This document shows positions 25,258 to 34,435 of a DNA stretch of 64,000 bases, piece after piece. A model generated the notes under the pieces. That model saw only the letters and a program-made list of their open reading frames with translations. It was not told where the DNA came from and did not search any database. The stretch comes from Halobacillus faecis. Its GTDB lineage: Bacteria > Bacillota > Bacilli > Bacillales > Halobacillaceae. Location of the stretch: NCBI RefSeq assembly GCF_007991335.1, contig NZ_BJYD01000006.1:62001-126000 (forward strand), given 5' to 3'. The translations under genes were made by a program, and so were the position numbers. The stretch's first letter is position 1. The number at the start of each line of letters is the position of its first letter.

Positions 25258-25536
25258 TTGTTTTCCTATTGTGCAGAAGCTTACAAGACGAATGGAAGTG
25301 TGGTGAACTATATTTTTGCAGCTTTTTATGATTTCATTTTGCCTTTACTCGCCATTGGGATTGTTGTCTTTTCTTCCATGTACTTAAGTGATAAAAACGA
25401 ATATAAGAAGCAACTTCAAAAAATACGGAGATATAAAAGGAACGTCTCCTTTACAGTTATTCTTGTTGTTTTCTATCCATTTGCCATTTTTCTCTTCATT
25501 TATTTCTCCAAACAGATTGCTAATGTATTTGATTAA
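25258..25536 (+). CDS. small hypothetical membrane protein
   Basis: Up to 92 residues, with two membrane helices (about residues 20-42 and 66-86) and a Lys/Arg-rich loop between them (NEYKKQLQKIRRYKR). The start is uncertain: TTG at 25258 or GTG at 25300/25303, none with a strong site. It lies immediately after the zinc-ribbon gene and before a terminator, so it probably belongs to the same transcript. No family recognised. Confidence 0.5.
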   Translation: MFSYCAEAYKTNGSVVNYIFAAFYDFILPLLAIGIVVFSSMYLSDKNEYKKQLQKIRRYKRNVSFTVILVVFYPFAIFLFIYFSKQIANVFD

Positions 25537-25586
25537 TTCGATTTTTCACCAAGCAGCGCTATTCACTTCATAGGTAAAAATATAGG

Positions 25587-25623
25587 AGAGGGGCATCTAT
25601 CGGATTAGATGCCCCTCTTTTCT
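25587..25623. terminator. bidirectional terminator
   Basis: Stem AGAGGGGCATCTA / TAGATGCCCCTCT with a 6-base loop and T-run on the plus strand; it lies between convergent genes and abuts the stop of the DUF2254 gene. Confidence 0.9.
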
Positions 25624-27020
25624 TAAAGGGAAGCTCCCTCCTCTGTCGCACTCTTTGAACTCACCCGCTTCAACATATATTCAAGCAGGAACAGATAATC
25701 CTGCTGATGGCCTGTGCGTTTAGAAAGCTCCGACAGCTGCTCTAAAATATACAGGCAGTCATTTTCATACAAACTGTAGTTATCAAATCCTAAAATCGTC
25801 TGACGGGCGAATTCCCATAGGTCTTCATGAACTTCCTCATCCATTGTTTTACTTAATAGAGAGATCATAGTCAAAAGCTCTGTCATTACCGTCGAATTCT
25901 GGTTCGCATACTCACGAATCGAAGCGAATCCCTTATGAAGGTAATACCGGAAATTCTTTTGATTCAGGATGAGGCGAAGCTCTTTTTCATTGTCAAAGAG
26001 ATAAGGAGAGAAATTTGTAGACTGGCCGATGCTCTTCAAAAGATCCGCAATCTGATGAATCGTATTCGTAACGGTCAGCGGGTCATTATGTCCTAGAGCC
26101 TTGATGGCTACTTCGGCAAGCTTATTCAATCCGTACTCCAGGTCTTGGATTTCTGTTTGTTTGACTCCGATCTCGATCGACTTGAAATAGCGATCGGGAT
26201 CGACCGTTTGACCACGTTCCCAATACGTAAGGATCGGTGTTCCCTCTAAAACAAATTCTCCGATTCTAACATCGAACCTCAGCAGACTGTCATCATTTTT
26301 CGCCAGCTTAATCAACCTCGAAAAATCTGCGACCTGAAAGTAACCAGACTGCCTCGTACTAATCACCTTTCCCTCTTCTTCAGCAGGAAGCGTGCTTACG
26401 TCAACCTTCTTTTCCAGGTGATAAGGTTTTAACTCCTTTTCCAAAGACGCCTGGACCTCTTTGGATTTGGCATTCATATTGAAACTGATGTTATGAACCT
26501 GCATCCAGGTGGTAGTATGGTTGATGAAATAAATGAACGTGACCGCTGCTGTAATGGCTGTGAGGATAGATAGAACTGGTGTCGCAACAATATACTCCTC
26601 TTCTTCATGCGTCACATACAGGAAGTTCAACAGAACATAGATGAAACTTCCGTTAAAAATACCAAGCACATGCTGAGTAGCCCGGTCACTGACAAAGTTC
26701 ACAAGCATTTTGGATGAAAACTGACCGCTGAACGTCGTCAGCGCTACAAGCAGGGAGTTAATTGTAAAGGCACTCAAGGTCAGCACCCCTCCGACGAGGG
26801 CACTCAAAAGCACCTGCAGCGTCTGCCCGCTGAAACCGATGGCCGCCGGCAGGTATAACCCGACATCGACCACATAATCCATATAATAGGTGAAAGCGGA
26901 CAATCCGACCGCACCTACGATATACCAAAAAGGCATGAACCACAGCGTTGACTTTAATTCACTTTTTCGCTGGCGTCTCGACATCTTAAAGTATTTCTTT
27001 ATATAGTAGAAGAGCCCCAT
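25623..27020 (-). CDS. DUF2254 family membrane protein
   Basis: A 465-residue protein of the DUF2254 family. Four membrane helices occupy about residues 25-170 (FMPFWYIVGAVGLSAFTYYM, then LLSALVGGVLTLSAFTINSL), and the rest is a cytoplasmic alpha/beta domain with PILTYWERG and a helical end. The family is widespread and uncharacterised; channel-like roles have been proposed. GGGGG stands five bases before the ATG at 27020, whereas the ATG at 27032 precedes it. Confidence 0.88.
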   Translation of the reverse strand: MGLFYYIKKYFKMSRRQRKSELKSTLWFMPFWYIVGAVGLSAFTYYMDYVVDVGLYLPAAIGFSGQTLQVLLSALVGGVLTLSAFTINSLLVALTTFSGQFSSKMLVNFVSDRATQHVLGIFNGSFIYVLLNFLYVTHEEEEYIVATPVLSILTAITAAVTFIYFINHTTTWMQVHNISFNMNAKSKEVQASLEKELKPYHLEKKVDVSTLPAEEEGKVISTRQSGYFQVADFSRLIKLAKNDDSLLRFDVRIGEFVLEGTPILTYWERGQTVDPDRYFKSIEIGVKQTEIQDLEYGLNKLAEVAIKALGHNDPLTVTNTIHQIADLLKSIGQSTNFSPYLFDNEKELRLILNQKNFRYYLHKGFASIREYANQNSTVMTELLTMISLLSKTMDEEVHEDLWEFARQTILGFDNYSLYENDCLYILEQLSELSKRTGHQQDYLFLLEYMLKRVSSKSATEEGASL

Positions 27021-27547
27021 ATGAACCCCCATTCTATTCTTAAGTCTTTAGAATCCTCCTAATTCCTACCCCACAAAGAAGGAAATGAACCTGTTTTTTC
27101 CTGATTCCCATAAAAATAGGGATAAATGTCGACAAAACGTGGGTTCATCAACCTAGAACTATGAAACCCCTGTGATGTTATTAGGTAATCCTTGATTTAT
27201 CAAGAATCATTTACCTATCAATATAGACATCTCCCTGTTATCATTTCCTTTATACTTCAGATGACCTTTTCTCCCCCATGACAGTAAGTTCATGTTGTGG
27301 AAAAAGGAAAACAAGGAAATACCGTTAACATAATTTTTAACGATTTTAGCTATAGACAATACGAGCATGGAGGTCCACATGAACTTCCGTGTGTAAATCT
27401 ACGTTATATTTCTACTAACGGAAAAACCGTACCAATACTAAATTTCCAGAGGCACATAATGAGGTGTTTCTGCTTATCAAAGAGATACGTGAAGGGCCCT
27501 TCAACTCCTAGGGAAGGTCCTTATTGTTTCATGTCACTCCAAATAAA
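27021..27547. other. gene-free stretch with an inverted repeat
   Basis: No convincing gene. The 110-residue open frame at 27297-27629 has no ribosome site and no recognisable pattern. A nested inverted repeat lies at 27183-27216 (outer arms TAGGTAA / TTTACCTA, inner arms CTTGAT / ATCAAG). Confidence 0.5.
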
Positions 27548-27598
27548 AAAAGCCGCTCCCCTTCGTTTCAATTCATGGGAGCGGCGTTTAATTTTTAT
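27548..27598. terminator. terminator-like hairpin
   Basis: Stem GCCGCTCCC / GGGAGCGGC with A-run before and T-rich tail after. No intact gene ends beside it, so it may belong to a decayed unit. Confidence 0.75.
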
Positions 27599-27631
27599 TG
27601 CGGTTACCGTAATATCTTCTCCATCGTGACG

Positions 27632-27750
27632 ATGATCAAAGGTGTCATCTGGGATTTAGGGTGGAAGACATCGAAGAATCGACGATGCAGAAAATTCGTT
27701 ATTTGAATAAGCTGATCGATGAGGGGGGTAAAAGGGACGCGAAAGGTTCA
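27632..27750 (+). pseudogene. C-terminal remnant of a DUF2200 gene
   Basis: Plus-strand reading gives MIKGVIWDLG and then, one base out of frame from 27661, VEDIEESTMQKIRYLNKLID. The intact DUF2200 protein at 29808-30161 reads [20 protein letters not shown] then [11 protein letters not shown] at its C-terminus. The match spans about 35 residues, with one frameshift and no N-terminal part, so this is a decayed paralogue or duplicate 2 kb from the intact, oppositely oriented gene. Confidence 0.8.
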
Positions 27751-27842
27751 GTTCCGTCCTTCCGCAAAACTAGTTCAATGGAAGCATAAATTTTCGTTTC
27801 TGTAAGGACATTCAACATAATTTCTTATCTTCCAAAGCATGG

Positions 27843-28628
27843 TCAACCTTGTTCTACATAATTTTTCAGTAGGTTACCAAGCAGATGGTTCCACCCCTCT
27901 TTATGGGACTGCTCCCAATCCTCTTCAATCAGACCAGATGCCGTATGAGTCAACTGGAGAGTCGTCGAGCCATGATCCTCCTTAAGACGATACGTATAAG
28001 CACTGTTCACCGCTCCCTGCATACCCAAATGACCGATCAGTCGAATTTCTTCTGGTGCATTCACATAATAGACATTTCCCCATACGGCTCCTTCATTATT
28101 TCCCCACTTCTCTAAAAACTGCCCTCCAAGTACTGGGTCTAAAGAAAGCTTAGATGGTTTCCCTTCCGGAGCTATCCGAAACTCCCACCAATCCTCAACA
28201 TTTCCAGTCAATGCCTGGAACACTTGTTCACGCGAACCCTCAATCACAACTTCCTGTTCAATTTTAAATACGGTTGCTTGTTCATTTGCCTTCATTCCTT
28301 TTTCTCCTCCATTCTGTTCAACTGCCGATTTTACATTCAATAATGAATGGGCAGTCGAACCCATATATTGTCCTACCCAGCGTCTGTGCACTTCCTGTAA
28401 AGGAACAGCGTTTAAAAAGTTCAGCCTATATTTTCCTTGCCTTCGTACTAAAACCAAATGTGCTTCCTGTAATGTAGACAGATGTTTCATAATTGCATAA
28501 CGGGAGACATCAGGAAAGTACTCATCCAAATCCCCAGTGGTTTTGGGGGCATGTCTTAGTAGATCCAGGATCTCCCTTCGAATAGGGTGGCCTAAGGCTT
28601 TGAATAAAATTGATAGCTTATCTTCCAT
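27843..28628 (-). CDS. ArsR-type helix-turn-helix fused to an SRPBCC (AHSA1-like) domain
   Basis: A 261-residue two-domain protein. Residues 1-95 form an ArsR-type winged helix (LGHPIRREILDLLRHAPKTT, SRYAIMKHLSTLQEAHLVLV); residues about 120-261 are an SRPBCC/AHSA1 ligand domain (VFQALTGNVEDWW, GGQFLEKWG, GWNHLLGNLLKNYV). No metal-binding Cys motif is seen, so the SRPBCC cavity is the probable sensor. AGAAAGG precedes the ATG at 28628. A 22-bp near-palindrome 40 bp upstream is a candidate operator. Confidence 0.9.
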   Translation of the reverse strand: MEDKLSILFKALGHPIRREILDLLRHAPKTTGDLDEYFPDVSRYAIMKHLSTLQEAHLVLVRRQGKYRLNFLNAVPLQEVHRRWVGQYMGSTAHSLLNVKSAVEQNGGEKGMKANEQATVFKIEQEVVIEGSREQVFQALTGNVEDWWEFRIAPEGKPSKLSLDPVLGGQFLEKWGNNEGAVWGNVYYVNAPEEIRLIGHLGMQGAVNSAYTYRLKEDHGSTTLQLTHTASGLIEEDWEQSHKEGWNHLLGNLLKNYVEQG

Positions 28629-28667
28629 AACAAAACCTTTCTATAGCGAAATTATCGTGAAATCTAT

Positions 28668-28689
28668 CATGTGACCATATGGTAACATG
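28668..28689. promoter_or_regulatory. 22-bp near-perfect palindrome, candidate ArsR-SRPBCC operator
   Basis: Left arm CATGTGACCAT, right arm ATGGTAACATG; only one base pair breaks the symmetry. It overlaps the likely -35 region: a GATAAT -10-like hexamer lies between it and the ribosome site of the ArsR-SRPBCC gene, whose start is 40 bp away. Autoregulation is inferred. Confidence 0.6.
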
Positions 28690-28861
28690 AATAATAAATA
28701 ATAACCAGCGGATTTTTCAAAATCAATGACACCATATACTAAGTGAGTATCTCGACATACGTTCGAAACCCTCACATTTATAAATGGTGCCCCTGACACA
28801 TTTATCCTATTCATACTGGTGTGAAGCACAGAGGAAGGTCATTAGATTGGTGATAAATAAA

Positions 28862-28893
28862 AAAAGGAACTTCCTCTTATGGAAGTTCCTTTA
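28862..28893. terminator. terminator-like hairpin in a 400-bp gene-free stretch
   Basis: Stem AAAGGAACTTCC / GGAAGTTCCTTT with A- and T-runs. The stretch 28629-29033 otherwise holds only the palindrome at 28668 and no convincing gene. It probably terminates the acetyltransferase transcript. Confidence 0.75.
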
Positions 28894-29033
28894 CTGATTG
28901 TATGACAGCCCAGTAAAATTCGTAGTCATAAAAACGGCAGACTCGGGCATTATCATTATTCTTTAAACGATGTAATCACCGTGGTGAGCAGAAGGTTCCT
29001 CCGTCTCGATGTTTTCATTATTGGAAAACAAAC

Positions 29034-29507
29034 TTAGTCATACAGTGTGAAAATGTATTCTTCCACTTCTTCCCTACGAGCGTTAGCGAATCCTTTATCC
29101 TCACCCGTCATTTGAAATCCGTTTTTCTCCAAAACCTTTCGGGAACCAATGTTATCTTTGGCTGTTCTCCCCCTAAGCGGTCGAATCGAAACCGTCTTGA
29201 GGAATTCGCTTAGGGCGCGGCTCGCAATCCCTTTTCCCCAATACTTCTTATCAATCCAGTAAGTCACTTCCCACTCACCGAACTGTGTAAAGCATATGAT
29301 GCTTCCCACTACGTCATCATTTATGGTGATCGTCCTTTTAATAATCCTGTCTTCACGAAGGATTTTGCTCCAATGTTTTATGTAACTCTCCCAATCATAG
29401 GGATCTTTTGCAGTGAAAGCCGCCATATGGTTGGCATCTCGATCCTTTTGAAATTCAAAGAAAAAATCCAGGTCATTCCGCTGCATTTCTCTTAAACTGA
29501 TGTCCAT
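29034..29507 (-). CDS. GNAT family N-acetyltransferase (RimJ/RimL-like)
   Basis: A 157-residue acetyltransferase. It starts MDISLREMQRNDLDFFFEFQ; WIDKKYWGKGIASRALSEFL is the acetyl-CoA loop, and NIGSRKVLEKNGFQ is the usual C-terminal element. The pattern resembles RimJ/RimL-type enzymes; substrate unknown. AGGAG is eight bases before the ATG at 29507; the longer open frame beginning at 29618 has no site and no family match. Confidence 0.88.
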   Translation of the reverse strand: MDISLREMQRNDLDFFFEFQKDRDANHMAAFTAKDPYDWESYIKHWSKILREDRIIKRTITINDDVVGSIICFTQFGEWEVTYWIDKKYWGKGIASRALSEFLKTVSIRPLRGRTAKDNIGSRKVLEKNGFQMTGEDKGFANARREEVEEYIFTLYD

Positions 29508-29756
29508 GGGTACATCTCCTATCGTTAGTAAGACATAAGATGAAAAAATTATGAAGTCCTCAAAAACTATACTACTATGTATTTCAAAATGGCTCCACCT
29601 CTGCCTTAACCAAGTCAACCTTTACATAGTGAACATTCGGCAATCCCTATCTATACTTTAACCATAGCAAGGGAAATTAAATGGAACCTTAAGCCTTCAT
29701 AAATAATTGTTAAAGCTACGATCGATAAATGAAAACTATAGCTTGCGCAGTGAACA

Positions 29757-29798
29757 AAAAACCCCACTTCCTGATTCAAATAAGGAAGTGGGGTTTAT
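29757..29798 (-). terminator. terminator of the DUF2200 gene
   Basis: Stem AACCCCACTTCC / GGAAGTGGGGTT; T-run on the minus strand. The 250 bp between this and the upstream acetyltransferase gene show nothing else. Confidence 0.88.
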
Positions 29799-29807
29799 CG
29801 TTTTCTA

Positions 29808-30161
29808 TTAAGGTTTCCGTAAAATCTTTCCCATCGCTTTCCCCTTGGCCAGCTCATCAATCAGCTTATCCAAATAGCGAATCTCCTGCATCAACGGCTC
29901 TTCAATCTCTTCCACCCTGACGCCGCAGATGACACCTTTGATCATCTTCCGGGAAGAGTTCAGTTCCGGGGCTTCCGCAAACAATGTTTCAAAGTCTGTC
30001 TTTTTTTCCAATAGCTCCTCTAACTGTTCTTGACTATATCCCGTCAACCAGCGAATGATTTCATCGACTTCCTCTTTCGTCCGCCCCTTTTTCTCTGCCT
30101 TCGTCACGTAATGGGGATAAACACTTGCAAAACTCATCGTATAAATCTTATGTTTAGCCAC
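29808..30161 (-). CDS. DUF2200 family protein
   Basis: A 117-residue protein of the DUF2200 family ([20 protein letters not shown], then [20 protein letters not shown]). The family is small, soluble and uncharacterised, related in pattern to YdhR/TfoX-like proteins. The start is GTG at 30161, seven bases after AAGGAGG. A decayed copy of the C-terminal third lies at 27632-27750. Confidence 0.9.
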   Translation of the reverse strand: MAKHKIYTMSFASVYPHYVTKAEKKGRTKEEVDEIIRWLTGYSQEQLEELLEKKTDFETLFAEAPELNSSRKMIKGVICGVRVEEIEEPLMQEIRYLDKLIDELAKGKAMGKILRKP

Positions 30162-30260
30162 GACCCAACCTCCTTTTTTTACGTATCATCATCTCTATTC
30201 GTAAGTATATCACTTTACGTTTCATTTGACTTAGCTACCTTGAACGGGAAAAGATCATGA

Positions 30261-33200
30261 TCACTTCACCGTAGAAAAGATATCTCTAATAGATGGGTAC
30301 GATTTCTTGAGTCGTTCTTCATGAAGAGGTAAATCCCAGTTATCCCACGTGTAACGGGCTGGTTGATCAAACCCAAATGAGTCCACGATGTCCCCTTGTT
30401 CGATTACAGAGGCCGTGATATCCAAACCATCGATAGAAATAGATGAATCCAATCCATCCTCATAAAGATCACCGATAAACTCCTTCTGACTAGGATCCTT
30501 CGCATTTAAGAGCATCCATGGAAGACGGATTTCAAGAATTGCTGTCTCTTCTGAGAAATAATAATCGGCGAGAGAATCATAGTCTTCGGATTCAGGATCG
30601 CCGACCCCATAGCGCAGAACGCCTGTCTCATAAGAATCAAAAGGAAACTTTTCACCTGTATCCGGGCGGACCAGCCCCTTGTTAAGCGCGAGACGGATAG
30701 GGTGGAAATCTTCCTCCGCATAGGGATCCTCTGTCATCTTCAATTTTTCCACATAGTCATAATGAAACACATCGTAGTCGCGCGCTACTTCAATCTTCGC
30801 GTCTTCTTCCCCTGGAATGGTCACACGGAAATCAGAAACGAGTTTTTGACCATCCAGCTGAATCCCTTTGTCCGGTCGCACGCTGATATGGAATTGAACT
30901 TCTTTCTCTTTCCAAAAACCTTCCGTGCCGACTTTCGCTTTGAGATAGAGATACCGTTCATCATGATCAGCCATCAATGACTCGAGATCCCCTTTTCCAT
31001 CTTCATAGAGGCTTTCTCCTTCTTCCCAATCATCCTTCCCATCGACTTTTACTTTCAGACGATCGAAGCTTAACAGTCCGAACTGCTGTTCATTGGTCTG
31101 CGCATTGGACCAGTACGGTCTGCGATCGGGATTGTCATAATCCATCGTATTCCACGTCCGTTTGAACCACTCATCCTGCCAGCTGAATACCAGACCACCG
31201 AGCAACTCTTCATGTAAGATATCCTCATACAACCGTTTGACGATTTCCCCTTGTTCTTTCTCTGAAATGAACCCCTGGTTCCAGCCAAAAGGATTTTCGT
31301 GCGTCTTCCCTCGCGAAGCCGGGATGCCGAATTCCGCAATCAAAATCGGAAGTTCGTGCGAGTCATGCAGATCTTTCAAGTATCCGGCATAGTTGTTCCT
31401 TTCCCCTCGGTGATCCTCAAACTCGGTATAAGATTCCTCAATGTTGAGAAAATCCGGGTAGTACGGATAAACGTGATAGGAAGCGAACATCCCTACGGCT
31501 TCCGCCTCTCCTTTTGGAAAGATATGATTCGGATCGATACTGGCCATATCCTCCTGTTCCAACGGTTCCGCCGGCTGATCCAAATTGTCCGTCGTGACCC
31601 AATTAGTGAAGCTCAATGGACGCATGCTTTGATACTCCTCGATTTCATAACTGGTAAGCACATCCATCTGTTCGGCAAGCCAGTATTCCATTGGACTTGC
31701 GCCTTCGGTCAGAGTATAGGTGCCTTCATAATCACCAAGATCTGGGTAATCCTTTTCCATCTGATCGACCATTTTAGGAAACCACTCGATTCCGATGATC
31801 CACCCAACCACATAAGGAGAGATGTCTTTCGTGTAAAGGCCGGACGCATGCCCGGTTTGTGCCGGTATTTTTGCTTCGCCATGGATGACATCCACGATTT
31901 TTTTCATTTCCTCCTGAAACGCTGTTGTACTTTCTTCATTAAAAGCATCCTCTGTCTCTTCTAAAGGTCCTTCATCAATCCAAACGCCATGAAACACATA
32001 AAGAGGCTCTTCGGCATCTGCATTGTATTCGGCCAAGGCTTCATAAAAACCGGGTGGGTGCAGGGTGTACACACGTATGGCGTTGGCGTTCATCTCACCG
32101 ATCTGTTCAAACCAACGGGCGTATTCTTCTTTTTCAATCGCTGCTTCCCCGGGAAAATATCCAGGTTTCCCCATCCCGATATTGACGCCTTTCATCGTCA
32201 TCGACTGCCACTCATTGTCTTGAAAAACTTCGATTTTTTGATCATGGACACGAGACGGATGAGAGATCTTTTCTGTCACCGCTTGATGCGCAGAAACTGT
32301 TTTTGTTTGCTCCTTCGTTGCAGCCGAGGAAAGAATGCTTTCCATCATGGGACGGTAGGTACTCCAAAAGAAGCTCTCTTCCGAGTCTGGTTGGAAGTTC
32401 GCGACCCACTCTCTCACCTTTGCAAAGCCTTGATACTGATAAATCGAAGGGACGTCTGATAGATCAGCGTAATCCCCGGAAAAATAATAGCGGTCTGATT
32501 CTTGTTCCTGATGATAGGTGACAGCGGGAAAGGTGGAAGGAATGCCATAGGTTTCAAGCTTCTCCTGCCCTTTGTCACTCGTTTGAATTTCGTATTCCGC
32601 CAAAACATCGGCTCCTTTTTGAGGCTCAAGGATATCGAACCAATAGAGGTAAGGGGTACTTTGCTGCAGGTTGAAGTGTTCTTCCCCTTTTTCATTAAAG
32701 AGGGCCAGGATCTTCGCCTCCTGTAAGTCTCCATCTTCTAAGGACAAAACAACAACCTCCCCTGAGAATTCATGGATGAGAACCACCCCTTCTCCTTCAT
32801 AGGTCCACGTCTCTCCCTTTTCTTCAAAACGTGATACGACCCAAGCCGGGACTTCCCCACCTTCACTTAAATCCGGAAAATACCGGCCGATCCAGCCTTG
32901 CCAGTCCACCTTCAAAAAGTCGGTCACATCGTTCCGTACCGACTCGCTTGTTGGAGAGGCAAAGCTGTTGAACTCCATGATCAAATCCTTCCCGTTGGAT
33001 TCGACCTGCTGCTTGATCTGCTGCCATTCATCCATCGCAAGGCCTCCCTCGATCAACTCAGGAGGTCCTTCATCAGTTTCCTCCGTCCAGGGGAGATCCT
33101 GCTTATATACTCCGTATGTATCAGCGACATAAATCAAGTCTGTCCCCCCGAGATCTTCTGGCAGCGGTTTTTCTTCTATGGTCTGCTTCTCTTCATCGGA

Positions 33201-33428
33201 AACTAAACCGTAGTAGTTCATAGAGTCATAGGATTTCTTCTCGTTGGTTTTGTATTTGTTATAATTCAACAGCCATGTCAGGCTTTTGTGTTCACGAGCG
33301 CTCTCATCCGGAACCGTTTTATCAAGAATCGTTACATCAAGTGATTGGGACGGCGAAAACAGCCAGATGACCCAGGGTAAGGCTAAAATAAAAAGTATGC
33401 TAAGAACAATCCATAGATTTTTTTTCAT
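30261..33428 (-). CDS. large membrane-anchored glycoside hydrolase-like protein
   Basis: A 1055-residue protein anchored by one N-terminal helix (IVLSILFILALPWVIWLF), with the rest outside. Residues about 40-400 are of unknown fold. From about 410 (MKGVNIGMGKPGYFPGEAA) to 770 a clan-A-like TIM barrel is suggested: an acidic residue in IIGIEWFP near 548 and ILIAEFGIPAS near 697 sit where acid/base and nucleophile would lie. Residues 785-1055 look like a DOMON/CBM9-type beta-sandwich. The ATG at 33428 follows GGGGG. No sugar transporter adjoins. Activity is inferred. Confidence 0.75.
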   Translation of the reverse strand: MKKNLWIVLSILFILALPWVIWLFSPSQSLDVTILDKTVPDESAREHKSLTWLLNYNKYKTNEKKSYDSMNYYGLVSDEEKQTIEEKPLPEDLGGTDLIYVADTYGVYKQDLPWTEETDEGPPELIEGGLAMDEWQQIKQQVESNGKDLIMEFNSFASPTSESVRNDVTDFLKVDWQGWIGRYFPDLSEGGEVPAWVVSRFEEKGETWTYEGEGVVLIHEFSGEVVVLSLEDGDLQEAKILALFNEKGEEHFNLQQSTPYLYWFDILEPQKGADVLAEYEIQTSDKGQEKLETYGIPSTFPAVTYHQEQESDRYYFSGDYADLSDVPSIYQYQGFAKVREWVANFQPDSEESFFWSTYRPMMESILSSAATKEQTKTVSAHQAVTEKISHPSRVHDQKIEVFQDNEWQSMTMKGVNIGMGKPGYFPGEAAIEKEEYARWFEQIGEMNANAIRVYTLHPPGFYEALAEYNADAEEPLYVFHGVWIDEGPLEETEDAFNEESTTAFQEEMKKIVDVIHGEAKIPAQTGHASGLYTKDISPYVVGWIIGIEWFPKMVDQMEKDYPDLGDYEGTYTLTEGASPMEYWLAEQMDVLTSYEIEEYQSMRPLSFTNWVTTDNLDQPAEPLEQEDMASIDPNHIFPKGEAEAVGMFASYHVYPYYPDFLNIEESYTEFEDHRGERNNYAGYLKDLHDSHELPILIAEFGIPASRGKTHENPFGWNQGFISEKEQGEIVKRLYEDILHEELLGGLVFSWQDEWFKRTWNTMDYDNPDRRPYWSNAQTNEQQFGLLSFDRLKVKVDGKDDWEEGESLYEDGKGDLESLMADHDERYLYLKAKVGTEGFWKEKEVQFHISVRPDKGIQLDGQKLVSDFRVTIPGEEDAKIEVARDYDVFHYDYVEKLKMTEDPYAEEDFHPIRLALNKGLVRPDTGEKFPFDSYETGVLRYGVGDPESEDYDSLADYYFSEETAILEIRLPWMLLNAKDPSQKEFIGDLYEDGLDSSISIDGLDITASVIEQGDIVDSFGFDQPARYTWDNWDLPLHEERLKKSYPSIRDIFSTVK

Positions 33429-33582
33429 AAAATACCCCCGATTACAGGAAATTGATGCCAAGTTATGTTCATTATAATAGATAAGTAGAAGGATGAATAT
33501 CTTTAATACCTTTTCGCCTGTATGATTAGGGGAGCCTGTCCTGGATCTTCCTCAATCCTTCTGGACAGGTGTCTATTTTCAT

Positions 33583-33613
33583 AAAAAAAAAGCCAACATT
33601 AAATGTTGGCTTT
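33583..33613 (-). terminator. terminator of the RsbR-like gene
   Basis: Stem AAAGCCAACATT / AATGTTGGCTTT overlapping the stop codon, followed on the minus strand by a T-run. Confidence 0.88.
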
Positions 33614-34435
33614 CTCCTCAAGTAATTGCAAGGATTCGATGGCCCTGTGGAGGCTGCTGAAAGTGCTGATCCCTTTCATATCAATGCCCAGACTGACCAT
33701 TGTCTGTACAATATCTGGACGGATGCCACTCATGATTCCATTCACACCCGTAAGTTTTAACGAATTGATCACTTTAAATAATTGATGAGCGACCATCGTA
33801 TCAATGATACTCACACCGGATAAATCCAAGATAATCGTCTCAAGCTCGTATTCTTCCCCCTGCTTCAACGCATTCTCCATGAGGAGCTGTGCCCTTTTCG
33901 TATCTATTTCTCCAACAATGGGAATGACACCGACCGACTCTGTGACTCGAACGATAGGAACGGAAAGTTCATCCACTGCATAATTAGCCGTTTGTATGGT
34001 ATTTTCAAAGTCATCCATATACGATTGACTGACAAATTGAACCGCTTGGTCAACCGCATGATTAAACGGAGTAAGGATATCATAAAAATCGTCAAAGGAA
34101 AGATTTTGTGTTTTTGCTTCGTCTTTGATAATCGCACCGATGACTTCTCTATACTCACTTATTTCTACCAGGGCTATGTTCAATGGTAACCTTAATTCTA
34201 CAAGTTCACCTGACACACGATCGCTCCACTTTTCCAGATTCTGAGTAAACTCCTCGGAATCCTGGCTTAAAGAAGTGGCGTAGGCTTCAATTAATTCCAT
34301 TCTCCAAGTAATTAATTGTTCCGAGACTCCCTTTCCTATTTCACTAGGTATAGCAACCGCACGGGCCAACTCTTCTTTCTGTTCCAGTATAGTAGTCGTT
34401 ACAGGCGTTAATGTTGCTTGCTTTGCAGCCGTCAT
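33599..34435 (-). CDS. RsbR-like STAS domain protein (stressosome co-antagonist)
   Basis: A 278-residue RsbR paralogue: an N-terminal helical RsbRD-type sensor domain (residues about 15-150) and a C-terminal STAS domain. Two threonines phosphorylated by RsbT in RsbRA are conserved, Thr179 in GEIDTKRAQ and Thr213 in SIIDTMVAHQLF, with the same 34-residue spacing. It would be part of the stressosome that controls sigma-B or a similar output. No rsbS or rsbT adjoins, so it is an orphan sensor paralogue. GAGGGGG precedes the ATG at 34435. Confidence 0.93.
   Translation of the reverse strand: MTAAKQATLTPVTTTILEQKEELARAVAIPSEIGKGVSEQLITWRMELIEAYATSLSQDSEEFTQNLEKWSDRVSGELVELRLPLNIALVEISEYREVIGAIIKDEAKTQNLSFDDFYDILTPFNHAVDQAVQFVSQSYMDDFENTIQTANYAVDELSVPIVRVTESVGVIPIVGEIDTKRAQLLMENALKQGEEYELETIILDLSGVSIIDTMVAHQLFKVINSLKLTGVNGIMSGIRPDIVQTMVSLGIDMKGISTFSSLHRAIESLQLLEEKANI

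Noticed and set aside
27297-27629. 110-residue open frame in the 27-kb gap
   Set aside because: No Shine-Dalgarno site, runs through a terminator hairpin, no family pattern.
28641-28829. 62-residue minus-strand frame upstream of the ArsR-SRPBCC gene
   Set aside because: Overlaps the candidate operator and has no ribosome site.
28946-28963. AATGATAATG-type Fur-like sequence
   Set aside because: Only one half of the 7-1-7 consensus fits and no gene begins downstream.
28970-29025. Short minus-strand peptide ending ETEEPSAHHGDYIV right after the acetyltransferase
   Set aside because: Looks protein-like and may be a remnant C-terminus, but 22 residues with no start context are too little to call.
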